Part shown: in pieces, positions 25,101 to 38,291 of the stretch
How the letters are laid out: each line of letters opens with the position of its first letter
Numbering within the stretch: position 1 is the stretch's first letter
NCBI RefSeq assembly: GCF_021155765.1
Contig: NC_060110.1
Location: forward strand, 5,766,001-5,830,000
DNA from: Diprion similis
Taxonomy: Eukaryota > Arthropoda > Insecta > Hymenoptera > Diprionidae
Direction: 5' to 3'
Length of the DNA stretch: 64,000 nucleotides
The notes under the pieces: generated by a model
What the model was told of the DNA's origin: nothing
Seen by the model: the letters and a program-made list of their open reading frames with translations, nothing else
Database searches by the model: none
Program-made: the position numbers and the translations under genes

Positions 25101-28100
25101 ATTTGATACTGAGCTGCAAATATAAAAACTCTTTCAAAGTAGCATCTTTTTGTTTTATCTTAAATACCTACTCGAAAAATATGAACTCAACAACTTTACT
25201 CTTCGCTCTGATCATTTTATAAGATTCGTAAAATTTTATATCTTAATAAACAGAAACTTATCGAACTGTTTAAAGAGATAAAAAAATAAACAATCAAATC
25301 TATTACAAAGTTTACTGCAAATAAATGAAATAAAGAATGTAATTTTTGTGAATTCGTCTTAGATTTTGACAAGGTGTTAAGATTGCTTTTAAAAAATAAT
25401 TTTTCGGAAATGTGATGATAAATAGTTGGTAGGAAAATTAATTTCAATTCACCTTTTACATAATTTTAACCAACACACTTTTCATATGCAGTGAAGAATA
25501 TTTTTAATAATTTTGAAACGTTGAACGTGTACTTGTACGATTAAAAATTTTTTCAATCTATGCAAACAAATAAAAGATGAAGTCTTCATGGAATCGATTC
25601 AAAAATGATCGGAATTGTCAAAAAAAAAGTGGTACCTTGAAAAAGATTCGAATATTTAAAACCTGCAAGTGATGCAATGCACAAAAATTAATCAAACTAA
25701 TTAATTATGGTATTAAATATTTCACAATTGTTTAAAAAAAAGTTTTAACAAAACTAAAAATAGTGAGGATCAAAATTGGTCGATTTGGCATGAAATTCCC
25801 CCCAAGTATATGTATATATATATATATTTATTAACTGTCCAAAATACATTTTCCATATCTTTTTTTTTTCTCTCTCTTCTTCTCTTTTCTTCTTAATTCT
25901 CCTCTCGCAATTGTTTATGATTTTGTTTTCTCCGCGAGCATCCGTGATATCATCAAAGAGAAAGAATCCAAGGACATTTGAAGACGGGGACGAAAATCTT
26001 AAGGAGTTGAAAAATTGCACGATCCAATTTGCGCTGCAGATAATAAAATCTGGCGAGGCACGGGGGGGGGGGGGGGGGGGGTGCGTTGCACGTGAGTTTG
26101 GGAACGGAAAGAAAAAATAAAATTAAACTTTGCGTCGCGGCTGCGTATTTTCTCCTCGTGCTATAAGATCTACGGTATAATCTGGGCTCGTTGCCAGTAT
26201 ATGTATATACGTATAGCTGGTGAACTTATTCATAACGGAATTTCATATTACCGATTTACACTTGCTGCTATACTGCTCATGCTGTACCTCGTGTTTCACC
26301 TCTTCATGCAAATTATACTTACGGATTTATGAGCCTGCGTAGTATAACGCACGCTTGTGTATCTTACGGTATATCTATATAGTCTATACGGTACCTGCAT
26401 ATAAGGTATATTATATATCTTGAATCTAGGTGTGTATAGTGTATTCAATGTAACTAATCTTTATACGATGTACAATGATGCGTGTACCCACATGTCGTTA
26501 TTAAGATTGAATTGATAGGGTGCTAAATGTGTGAACGAGGATGGCTCGAGCTAGTAACAAGAGTTAACAGTTAAACGTTCGAATATTTATTCGAATAAGG
26601 TATAATGGAGTGTGGAAATATGAGGGTAAAACTTAACTGCATTTTTCTATTTTCAACAAGTTCAACGCGTTTGGTTTCTTATAACTCTGCCGGCTAGCTT
26701 CAGCTTCGTTAAATGTGAAACATGTGTTTAACACGTTTTTTTCTTTTCTTTTTTTTTTTTTTTTTTCTCCTCATTTGGGTCGGCTCACTAAATTCCGGTT
26801 TTACTATATTTTTCCAACTCTTGAAAGTAACGAATCGCATGATATCGTACAATTTGAATATTTAATATTTTTTGATTTCTTGACACGGGTGGTGAGGTAG
26901 GTTGGTAATAAAAAAAATTCAACGTCAAAAATCTCTTGACTTTCATGGAAGTTTTCTGGACATGGGTGTATATATATATATATATACATATATGTATGTA
27001 ATTTAACACCGTTCCGGAAATTGTCGTCATTGTTCGTTATAGAATTAGCTGTATTATCAATCAAATAATTATATTCGAAAGCTTTGAACATTTTTTTTTG
27101 AACACTACAACTATAAAGGAACGCTTAATCGATGCTTCATTTCAAATCTTATGAAGAAAAAAAAAAACGATTGAGTGTCCCTCGATCTATAAGAGTAAAT
27201 ACCTCCTCGGCACAACCACTATAGAAAAATAATCACGAGGGGTTGATGGATGGAACTTTTGAATCAGTTGTGTAGTTGCAATTCAGTTGGAGTCTAAATT
27301 TTTGGAAAAAGACTTGACTTGGTTATGCCCATTTCACGTTAAGATAAGCATGTCGCACGAAGAATAACTAGAAACGTTTGATCGTAAAATTTGTCAAGGG
27401 GGCCAAAATTAGCCGCTTATGATCCACGGAATTTTTGTAATCTGTCAAGATCTATTTAGCTTGTCGATACCACCGCGTGCGTTTTCGGAATGCCATAATA
27501 ATAATAATAATAATAATAGTAATACCTATCCCATAACACGTGCTGTGCGTGCGTTGCACGACCTCACATGTAATGGAGAACCGAATGGATGCGCGTCGAT
27601 TGATCGTTTACACGAGGGATGAGTTAGTATGGGTTTTGAAAAGAGAGAGAGAGGGGATGATGATATTTATCACACAAGCTAGAGCGAGAAAAACGGGCTA
27701 TTAATTTTTCACCGGTAGCTAGAAAACTGGAATACGGGAACAGCACTGACGGCTGGAAGGAAGGAAGGAAGGGGGAATGAGGAGAGGAGAATGAGGAGAC
27801 GCACGCTTCGCAGGTTCCATTGAAGTGTCTCCTCAGATTCTCTCGTGGTTAACCACGTGGTTGGCTCACCGCCAATTTCCTCCTCGATCCGTCTCTCTTT
27901 CTTGCTATCTTTCTTCCCTTTGCTTTTTCTATATTTCTCTATTTCCCTCTCTGTGTATTATGCATATGTATATATCTATGCACCAGGTTACAATATTAAT
28001 TATGTACCTACATTCGCATACGCGTAAATCATCGCCACGCTTATATATATCACATGCGTATCCATTTCACAGAATCAATAAATTTCTTTGAGTCTATGAG

Positions 28101-31100
28101 GTGTCGTTGCGACGACGAATGAACTCTGGACAATGAACATGAATTTCATTGATATTCTCTTAATGTAAAACTGTCGCAATATGTGATCAGGGATCTAGAG
28201 AAGGATAGAATGCAGAAAAGAGAACGATAACCTTTTGATACGCTATGAAGAATTGGAAATTTATTATTCAGAGTCGCAGGTGTTAATTACGTGACCTGAA
28301 GCAGGCATTTGATGGATCATTGTACCGCTATACTGCTGTACAGTTGGTGCATGCACTCGGGTTGTTCCTTCTATTATGCATGCAAACGTGTGTAACGACG
28401 TCAGGATTATCGTGGTTGTCCTCCATTCGTCGTTGCTGCATTTCATAAAAAGGAAGGAGAAATTTAAGTGAAGAATAATGTGGGAAAAACCACTGATGAT
28501 AATAACACTGGAAGAACTTGTTTTTTTTTTTTTTTTCAGTTCTCTGTATCGTTACTGTAATGTTCAAAACATTGTTGCAATAATAACAGAGGAAAATTTA
28601 GTACCGGCAACTCTATTTTGATATAATTACACTTGCTAATACTACATTCTATGGTAATTGCAACATTAACTTGTTTTGGTTAGTTTAGTATATTTTGTCA
28701 TTTTTTTTATTTATTTTATTTTTTTATTCTAAGTTGAAGAGAGTCTTGAAATTAGTTTACTGTTTTTACCAGCATTAAATATGCAGCTACAAAACAACTT
28801 CTGTTCTCACTTCGTATCCAGAATGGTATATTTTTAGTTTCTAGTGCAAAAATTAACAAAGTTGAAGATTGTATGAGATAATCCTAATTAAATTTTTCAC
28901 AAGTAAAGTGCATCATCTAACGTATTCCTTACATCTGTTGATACACTACACAGCTATGGATATTGTAATAAAAAGAAAAAGAAAAAGAAAAGTATCGTGG
29001 CTTTTGCTGCAGAGGAAAGTCTTCTTGCTTTCCCAACGTCAATATTATATCCATAATATGGAAGTATCTTACTGGCGCAGAAATTATCTCGTCTTGTTAA
29101 GCCAGCCGTCGCAAAAGTTAGTTCTACGTACCTCCTCCTATCCTCCGTAGCTTTTCTTCTTCTTCTTCTTCTTCTCGAGAAAATGCCGCCGCCCGCCACT
29201 TTGCCATTCTTCCTTTTCACGATTGTACATTATGCGAAAAGTTTTACTCCATATTGTGAGAAAGTTTTTCATCCTGTGTATGTATAAGGTTGAATATACT
29301 CGTATGTATGCTGTGAACCATCTTTTGGACCCTAGGATTCGGGTCTCAGTATTTTCGTTGAAAAACTAAACCGAAGACTTATAGTTCTTAATATTGAGTT
29401 GTTCAGAGGATGTAAAAATTTTAATCTTTTTGATTTTGACAATCTTCAAAACAATTTATTTTTCGCGTTCTAATCGCTCGAAAACAAAAGACAAGCGGTA
29501 TTTTTTTTTAAACCCAACAATCTCACGTTTCCTTTATGCGTTAAGTTGAAACCCATGTCCGTTTGTAATTCTGAGGTTTAATATCGACTTGTTGTTGTAG
29601 TGTTTTGTCATACTTATATATGTACATGTTGATAATGTTGATTTTCTTTTCGCATTTCAGAATCACGAGTACGGAGGTTACGGGGATGAGCCACGAAGAA
29701 AGAGGTACTATTCAAGTTTACGTTATTTACGAAGCTCGTACTATTACGTTATTGTATCAATTTAAAATTTATTTGAAAATCATCGATGCAGATGAAGCCT
29801 TGATAATTAATGATTTTTAATCATTTTCATTTCGTTTTGGTTCCACAGGGAGGACAATAACAAGCCTAACCACGTCCTACTGTTCACAGTAATCAACCCC
29901 GTCTATCCAATCACGGTGGTAAGTAGCAATTAAACTTTTTATAGATTTATAATGAAAATTTACTATGTCGGATGCTCAGAAACGAGTCATTCATCAATCG
30001 ATAATCTCTCGGTAAACCTTTGTGAGGAAAAAACAAGATTGGTAAAACAATAAAGAGTTGCGTTTATTTTTATTTTCCATGACAATATGCCACGCTCGTC
30101 GATATTCATCATTGATGATGTCTCTTGTTTGGTTTTTTACATACACGTAACAACAGACTAGTTTTGTGCATTGCTATTACCCTGTTTCTATATGAATTCA
30201 CGTTCCGAAAAGCATCAGCGAAACACAACTGTACGTGTAAACTAGTCACGATTTTCATGAATTCATCGTTTGATGTAGTTGATTCGATGTGACCTGCAAT
30301 GGAAATTCTCTCTCCATTTGTAGATATGTGTCCTGTTTTTAATCTGATCAATTCCGGTATTGAAATGTTTTTTTTTTTTTTTTTTTTTTTTTTACCGAAT
30401 CATCACTAACTCGGTGTTGATTAAACTTGTTGATTTAACCATTCAGGTAACTGGACTTGGCACGCGTCATATTATTGTCTCTAAAAAATTTTGCTGCATC
30501 TTCTTTGGATGTGAATAAGGTATTGAAAACTGGGTTGCAGCTGTTGTGTGGGATAACGTAAATTTAACCAACGAGATATATATCGGCTGCTGTATAGGAT
30601 TACGTTCGCATCATTTTCAGATACCTATATACGTTTACTTGTTTTTGTTTTGTAGAGAGAGAGAGAGAGCTGCGGCTTCGCCGAAGTAGTAAATAAAACT
30701 ATATCGTATACAGTTTTCTTCGTTCGAGAAAGCAGCTTTTTATACTTGTACAAACGAGCCTTACCATTCAGCTGAAGTTAGCTGCTCTACCTTTAATCCG
30801 GTACCGCGTTACAAGTAGTACACCTAGTGAACGTATATATACCTTTTCTGGGCAAAACTAGAAACAACTTTTTAATTGCACAAATTATCGTCGAGGCTCA
30901 TCGGAAAACAGCAATTACGAAGTACAGTGGTTGTTCGTTTTGATAAACTTTGACCGTTAGGCGGTTTTAATGAAGATCGATAATCAAGCGTCCGATCGTA
31001 TGAAATATACATTCGAAAATAAAATTATCGTGGTTATAGTATGTATAGTATCATTGGATTTTGCGAGACTAATACTGATGATTTATGAAGTAATATAATT

Positions 31101-34100
31101 ATAATGATGTGATAGTTTAACTCTTTGAGTCACAGGTTATTCGTGGATCCAATATGGTGGACGAAAATTTCAAATTCGATCGAATATGGTAAATAAAATT
31201 TGTGCAGGGGTTTTCGAGGCTGTCTATTAGGTTCGTTATACTGAATTTTAAAAATCTTATTTCTGATTCGTAATCAGTGACCCCAAAAACTTATAATTTA
31301 TGTAAAACACGTGTCGAAATGAATTATTCCTTTAATCTACAAGATTTTTGTTCAAAATAAATTTCTTTCCAAGTATATAACAATTTACATTATATCGCAA
31401 TAATTACTCTCGAGTGTTAGAAACCGTACTATCCGAAATAGCAAAAGACCGTAAAGAAATATGTTCGAAAGTTTTCTAAATATGAAAAAAAATTGATCTA
31501 AAATAATTAGTAAAAATACTTGCCACTATGATTCAAAGGGTTAAAGACGACACTCAAGTTTCTGTCGAAACGTCATGAAAATCGGCTAAACAGTATTTGA
31601 GATCATCGATACCGAACAAGCTACTGCACTATAGAAAGCTTCGGACTTTGAACGTGATCACGTGGAACGTGCTACATACTACATACTACATACTACCAAC
31701 GGACATACCGCTCCTCGTTATACGGATCATTGACAAAGCTAGAAGTGTTCCGCTGTGGTGAATTTGAATTTTCTTTTTCTTTTTTACACACGTTTTTGGC
31801 CGGCCAATAATAGCCCTGCTGCGCTGCTGCTGACGCTATGTTGGTACTCAAATTTATTTAGCGATCAAGAAATACGTACGTGGATCTGAGTCGGCCAGCA
31901 GAAGCAGCTACGTGATCGCAAGTAGTTTCCTCACTCCACATTGCTCCGCGGTCATCAGACGGGTTACAATGGCTCTTCTGGGTCTCTCGCGTATTCCATC
32001 CTTTTCTTTTTCTTCTTTTTCTTCTTCTCTCTTTGTCTGTCTGTTTTTTTTTTTTTCCCCAACACCCCGGGTTATACTCACTTACCGGTCCTCTCAACAC
32101 GTCGTTTCATTTTATTCCTGCGGCAAGGCGAGCGGTTGGTTGGATGCTTTACCGAGTGCTACACTAATTAAGAGATTCTTCTTAAGGAGAAGGAGGAGAC
32201 GATGATGATGACGCGGAACAATCTCTTTCTATATTTACACTTTCATCCATGTACACGCGTATAACCTCGTCTACTCATTCCAAAATCACCAATTATCTAG
32301 CTTCTTTGAATTTAACACCCCACCACCCCTTATGTGCATGAATAACGAGCTGCTGCAGCATCTCGATATTTTGTAACAAAAGTATTATATTGTTGTTGTT
32401 GTTGAATGACGTGTAATTTTCGCTATTTACTATACGTGTGTCACATAGGTATAAGCTTTGGTATATATATATATATATATTGATTCTGGCGAGAATTCTT
32501 GAGATTGTCACACTGTTGCGCGAGAAATTCTTATTCTGTGAGTCATTTTACTCATTTTATGTATACCGGGACCATCTCTAGAAACTAAACAGGAACTGCG
32601 CATGCGCGAATTTAAATCCGCCGTCCGTGCAGTCTGGCCACCCCGAGACCCTGCTGTCAAACTCTGTTTCTGTCGGCGATGTAGTTCACATGCATTTTTG
32701 AGGTTAGAATCTCAAGTCATTCAGATAGTCACTCGGAAAGGCTTGGGAAGCATTTGTTATTGAAAATTGATTGTTCAAAGAACGGTCGGAATTTAATGCT
32801 GATGCTCTTTGAAAATTCGTCCTATTCGATTGAAACAAGAAATCTGTTCAAATGTTGGGTGCTTGGAAGAAACGAAGCAGGTAGGTGGGGACAATTTATT
32901 CAATCATTTTCATTACTTCATACATTAAGAATAACAATGAAATTTTTTTCTTTCAACAGAAAATACAGCCAAAATAATAGCATCTCTGCTGTTAGCTGAT
33001 GTCTTCTCTTCCCATTCAATTCATGACACATGCAGAGATCATCGGCCACTTTTGTTGGTTGAAAAAGGAAGTTGTAGATCTTACGGTTTCTTTCAATTTC
33101 AAATCTAATCTAAAGAAATCTAATCCCAAGAGTAAAACTCAGAAACATTCTGTGACACAAGTTAAAAATCAACATTTTCAAAATGTGCCTCAGTAATTAA
33201 CTTTAAGGATAATCATGTTTTAGAGTAATGTTCAGAACATTCATATGAAAATATTGACTTATCGGGTTCAACATTGTACCCCTTGTTCCTTTGAAACAAA
33301 TGAATATCTAATTTTCACTGAAGTTCATGAAAATATCTACTCAAACCTAAATCCAATACAATATCTTGTTCATAGTGCTCCGAACATCATCCAGTAACAT
33401 GAATGTCCGGAAGGAATCCCTCTGTCGCAGAAACCGTTATAAGGTTCTTTGTTTTTATCTTGTGCCACTAGATAACTTTTGCATTGCAGATTCCATTTCC
33501 AATCTTAGGATGAGATTTTTTGTTTCGAACAGTGTTAACATGGGATGCAGAATTAATTGTAATAAATGGAGATTCACAAACTCTCAGTTTCAATGAAGGA
33601 CCATTGTAAGAGTATAAAATTGAATCTGGTTTCAAGCTTTCAATAAGTTACCGGATGACTCCCTGATAAAGATTCATCATAAAAAAGTTAGCCAGCAAGT
33701 AAGTCCTATTGTAGACAAAGTGATCATTTGTAACGTGTACTAGTAAGTGAATGCATTCCTTAGACCTTGCTGGGGTTGAACGAGGCTCAAGCACGGATGA
33801 TAGCTGCAACTAGCTAGTCAGATGATACTGTCGATTAATATTGACTTTAAAGACATTTTCAACTGAAGTTATCCAACATTTTTAGATTGAGATTGGTTCA
33901 GTTTACCCATCAAAATTCATCCTTGGAATCTGATTTAACACTTGAAACACTATTCATCTGAATTGAATACCAAGAGAGTGAAAAATAAAATATCAAAACT
34001 GCCGATAATAAAATTTGAAAAATAATGTGGACCAATAATACTGCTTGGATTACAATGGTGCACGGAATGATTGCTCTGTAAAATTAGTTAGCAGCAATTG

Positions 34101-37100
34101 TTGAATAACAAACTTATTACTATTGGCTCGATAGATCTAAAATAATGGAATATTCAAACACCATGATCTGTAGCGTGTCGTGCTCTTCAATTTTGCCACG
34201 ACTGATGTTCAGAAGGTGGCGATGACCAGAAGAAATTCCTTCGGATACCTGTTGTCTAATGGAACAACGGAACAACCAGGTTCGATGGTTGGAACGGTGG
34301 CACCAATCGAGAAACTAGGGTCCTAGCCACCAAAACGTTTTGACCATCAGGTAAGGTATGATTTTCATCCTATTATCCAAACTTGAAACTTTAAGTCTGT
34401 CAGAACAAACGAATTTTATCATTGAATACATGTGAAAATATTGTAATATGCAAATATCATAGCATCAGAAATTTACTTACACGCTTCAACGCCTGACAAC
34501 TTTAGTCTCGCTTCGATGATGGTTGTTTCCCACCTGAAAATATTAAAAGATATTATCATCAGACAAGAGCTTCTAATTGTTTTGGATACCACTAATTTTC
34601 AATAAATTGCGACAGAAAAACGAATTGCTACTTTTTGTACTCCTAAGCTTTGTGTTTCAAGATACACTATTTCTTTTATTCCTTGTTACTGATTTTATTT
34701 TAATATTTCATGTTCATCGGCACTGATTACTGGCTTCCGGAGCACTGCACTGTAACAAATCTACTCTGGAGCAACCTTCTACTGGGTTTCAACAATCCAT
34801 TTATTTTTAATTTTATGTAAATAAAGAATCTGTTTGAAATAAACAATATTTTTACTTACCTGCCTCAGTTTGTCTAGACTCCCACTCGTTGATGACGTTC
34901 CACATTTAATTTCAGTTTTCTTCTTTCAATAAATAACTGATCCAATTTCTGTAGCTTTTGATATTTGTTTCTCCATTGACGCCTTTATTGTGTCGATTAA
35001 ATATCTGCTAATATCAACTACGGTATTGCTGAATGACACTTTTCTTAGAAAATTCACGATAAGTAGGAATAAATATCAACATAACCTCAATACGCTACTT
35101 TACGCGCGAGATATTCAGAGCCTTGTCACATTTCGTGTACGTTGGTCGCCTTGGTTAGCTGACGAAAATTACTCCGCGGGGCAATTTCGCTGACCAATGA
35201 AATTGAATCATCTGGCGCATGCGCAGTTCCTGTTTAGTTTCTAGAGATGGTCCCGGTATATAAATATAAATTATACATATATACGTACGGATACTTATAC
35301 CTATATATCAATGCGAGTGTGCGGGCGGATGTGAGTATGTAAAAAGACATTTGGCAACTCACCTCGACTTGCACAGATTTATGCGTCAGGAAAAATATGT
35401 CCTAGCTGATTGAGTCATGCAAAATTTTCGTGGCAGTTTACTTTTGAAAAATTCTTGCAAAATATGAAAAGTTTGACCGACTGGATATTGCGATGAAACC
35501 GACTTAAAATAATCGTGATTTTGGTACAAAACAATTTTCTGCATTTCGGAGTTATGAATGTCTACCAAAAGTAGTTTATACACGTAAGACTAGTGAAAGA
35601 TTAACTAATCAATCAAATTAAATTAATAAATGGTACTTGGTGAGCATCTTTCAAGGCACGATGCATGCATGAAAGAATAATGACAGAATTTGATTTATGG
35701 CCTGAGATATTTTTCTAAAAAGGCACGCCAAATTCCACTTATTGATTTAATTTTCTTTCTGAATTCTTATTAATGTATGAGTTGTTTTGGTTTTTATTTA
35801 TACTGAATTATCATTTGTAGTTGGATAAGTTTACGGTTAGTTTGAACTGGTCAGTGTGGCAGCAGTGTAATTCCAAAGTGATGTGGTACCTAAAAGTCGA
35901 GTTTCAATCATGCTTGTTATTGTGCAATGATTCCAATTTTTTTTCATAAATGATGAGAACACATTTTTCATGTACTTGGCGAAATGTTGTTGCACCAAAG
36001 ATGTTTTTTGGGGTGATAACAAAACAGAAAAGTTTGATTTCTCTGGTTCAAGTTTTGGCACTAAATAATTCAATTGGGAATTGGGCGCTTTCGGAATTTT
36101 TCGAATTCGGAATTTCAACCCCGCCCCCCATAAGAAAATGATATAAACACCTTATCTCACTACATCGTCATTTTTTGATTTAAGGTGTAACGGATATCGT
36201 GTTTTTTTTTTTTTTTTTTTTTAGTTTTTTTTTTGTAACAATTATTCAGTAGAGCAATATGTGCGCAAACTGGAGAAAGTTCAAGTAGTGATACCTTGTA
36301 GAAATCTCCCATAAATTCCATCTCCTTGGCTATTGTATTATCGTGTCCTTAAAATCTAGATAAAACGTATATAGGTATACTTTCTAATCGTGAAAACGTG
36401 TGTCTATGCGAACCTCTTTTCGATCTCACCCTTTCTCCAGCATCTTTGTGTTTTTTATTATATACATACATACAAGCGTTCATGCTGTCCATAAACACAG
36501 CGTTACAAAAGTTTGACGAAAGCATAATTCGGATGGTTTTATCAATATAAAAACGTAAAACAGCATCATTACACAATCCAGTATATATCAATTATTTATT
36601 ATCAAAACATGAAACGTCAATCATAGTTGCAAATTTTTGCCTTATTACACAGTGCAGTGATCAGGAATCGGACGAATCTGCATAAGTATTTACACGTTTA
36701 ATCATTAATTATTCGGTAATACCGCAGCATGGCTTCGCAGAAACCAAATAAGAAAAAGAAGAAGAAGAAGAAGAAGCTGCTGCAAGTCGCGCAAGACGTC
36801 GAGCGTCCGTCTCTTGCGCGTTAAATTCGTGGCTAGCATCGGTACCTACTATATATATACACACACCATATATAACTATATATACGTATACACGTTGGTA
36901 CTATCCTCTCTCGTCTCTCTGCAGCCACACACACTTATTTATATTCATCCATGTACGTATGTATGATGTAGTTACGTGTGTACCTAAGCACTTGAAGAAG
37001 AGGATGGCTCGCAAGTTATTAGTATACGCGCACGGGGCATTATTGCGTAACCATATGAGACGAATTTGAGACAGAGGAACAGTTGGTCCGTGTCACACTC

Positions 37101-38229
37101 TCTTGCTTCTCTCGTATCTAACGGTTTGGTATAAATTCATTTTTTTTTTTTCGGCGCTGATTTTACTCCAGGTGATTTGTGAGACGTGGTTAAAATTTCA
37201 TTTCACGTTGAGATATATAAGTGTGTGGTACGATGTACGAAGTTATAGTTGTTCTGAAAATATGATTTCTTAATTATAACTTAAATAAATAAAATACCAT
37301 TTACTTGGTAACAAAGACGATGATTTCAATTCATTTCTATTGATTTCTACTAATTTTCAAATAACTTTTCTTGCGGTTATACTTTCTCTTGTAAAACATC
37401 CCAGGAATTGTCGGTTTGAGTTACAAAAAAAAAAAAAAAAAAAAAAAAAAGAAAAGGGAAATATCATATTTGGAATGGAAGTACGCGAAATAGTGAAAAG
37501 ATTTTATTTTTCCAATTAAATTGAGGATCTGGAATTCCTCATCAACGATGGTAAAAAAAAATATTGATGTTATTTCATTATAAATAAACATTTTTAACAT
37601 TTTTTTTGTATTGTACCAACCGTTTCACACGTTTTAACACTATGATTAACTTCTGAACATTTTGAAAAAAAAATTTATCGTTAAAAATCGGTCGAAGAAA
37701 CAAAAATCGTGGATTGAAAATTATTTAGAATTGAATTCAGAAACGGTGAAGTTTATGATGATCATGATTATGATAATAATAATAATCTGAAAAAAAAAAA
37801 CCTAGACTGGGTGGCGCATTTTATCTTAAACTGCACATTTTCTTATACAAATTGGAAAAATATATATCTATCGAATTACAGTTGATGTGAAAACTAAGCC
37901 ATCAGTTGACACAGAAAATCCTTCGTGCACACGTACACACGTGCATATTTATACAGGTGTTTTGTTCGTAGGTTATATAAGGTACAATACACGCGTATGA
38001 GTGACGAAGTATTTAGTCTTTATCTAACTGACGAACAGATGTGCTGTAAATCGGGTCGTTTACTTGGACAGCGTGAATATAAGCATACGTAATTTATGTT
38101 GGAGGAAGAGAATTTCTTTTTTTTCTTTCTTCTCCTTTTTTTCTTTTTATTTCTCGCTTGTACTTTTTCTTACTTTCTTGTTGTCTTCTATTCTTTTTCC
38201 GTTTCTTCTAAAATTTTTTCATCGCTTAA

Positions 38230-38291
<62 letters not shown>

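Larger units (their letters stand above)
15150..29660 (+). other. sm: Intron 1 of hnRNP L (14.5 kb)
   Basis: Non-coding by inspection: no RRM, transposase or reverse-transcriptase signature in any open frame. 15150-16320 is still GC/CpG-rich and pyrimidine-rich and may belong to the promoter domain. The rest is AT-rich, with microsatellites and homopolymers entered separately and one strong hairpin (19566-19677). A GC-richer patch at about 21040-21320 could be a cryptic or alternative first exon and promoter, but has no similarity support. Confidence 0.7.
32566..35256. mobile_element. 2.7 kb DNA-transposon-like element with 42-base perfect TIRs
   Basis: 32566-32607 and 35215-35256 are perfect inverted copies, starting CCGGGACCATCTCTAGAAAC and ending in a GCGCATGCGC palindrome. 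TATA flanks both ends (32562-32565 and 35257-35260), consistent with a TA or TATA target duplication. The interior is AT-rich and has only short open frames (32754-32999, 32999-33196, 33366-33596 plus; minus-strand blocks near 34180-34920). No DDE transposase motif could be read, so this is probably a non-autonomous or decayed element. Superfamily is not assigned; a two-base TA duplication would point to Tc1/mariner-like. Confidence 0.85.

Noticed and set aside
35837..36118. 93-codon minus-strand frame as a gene
   Set aside because: No recognisable domain, no paired exons, in a large intron; possibly part of an unrecognised repeat.
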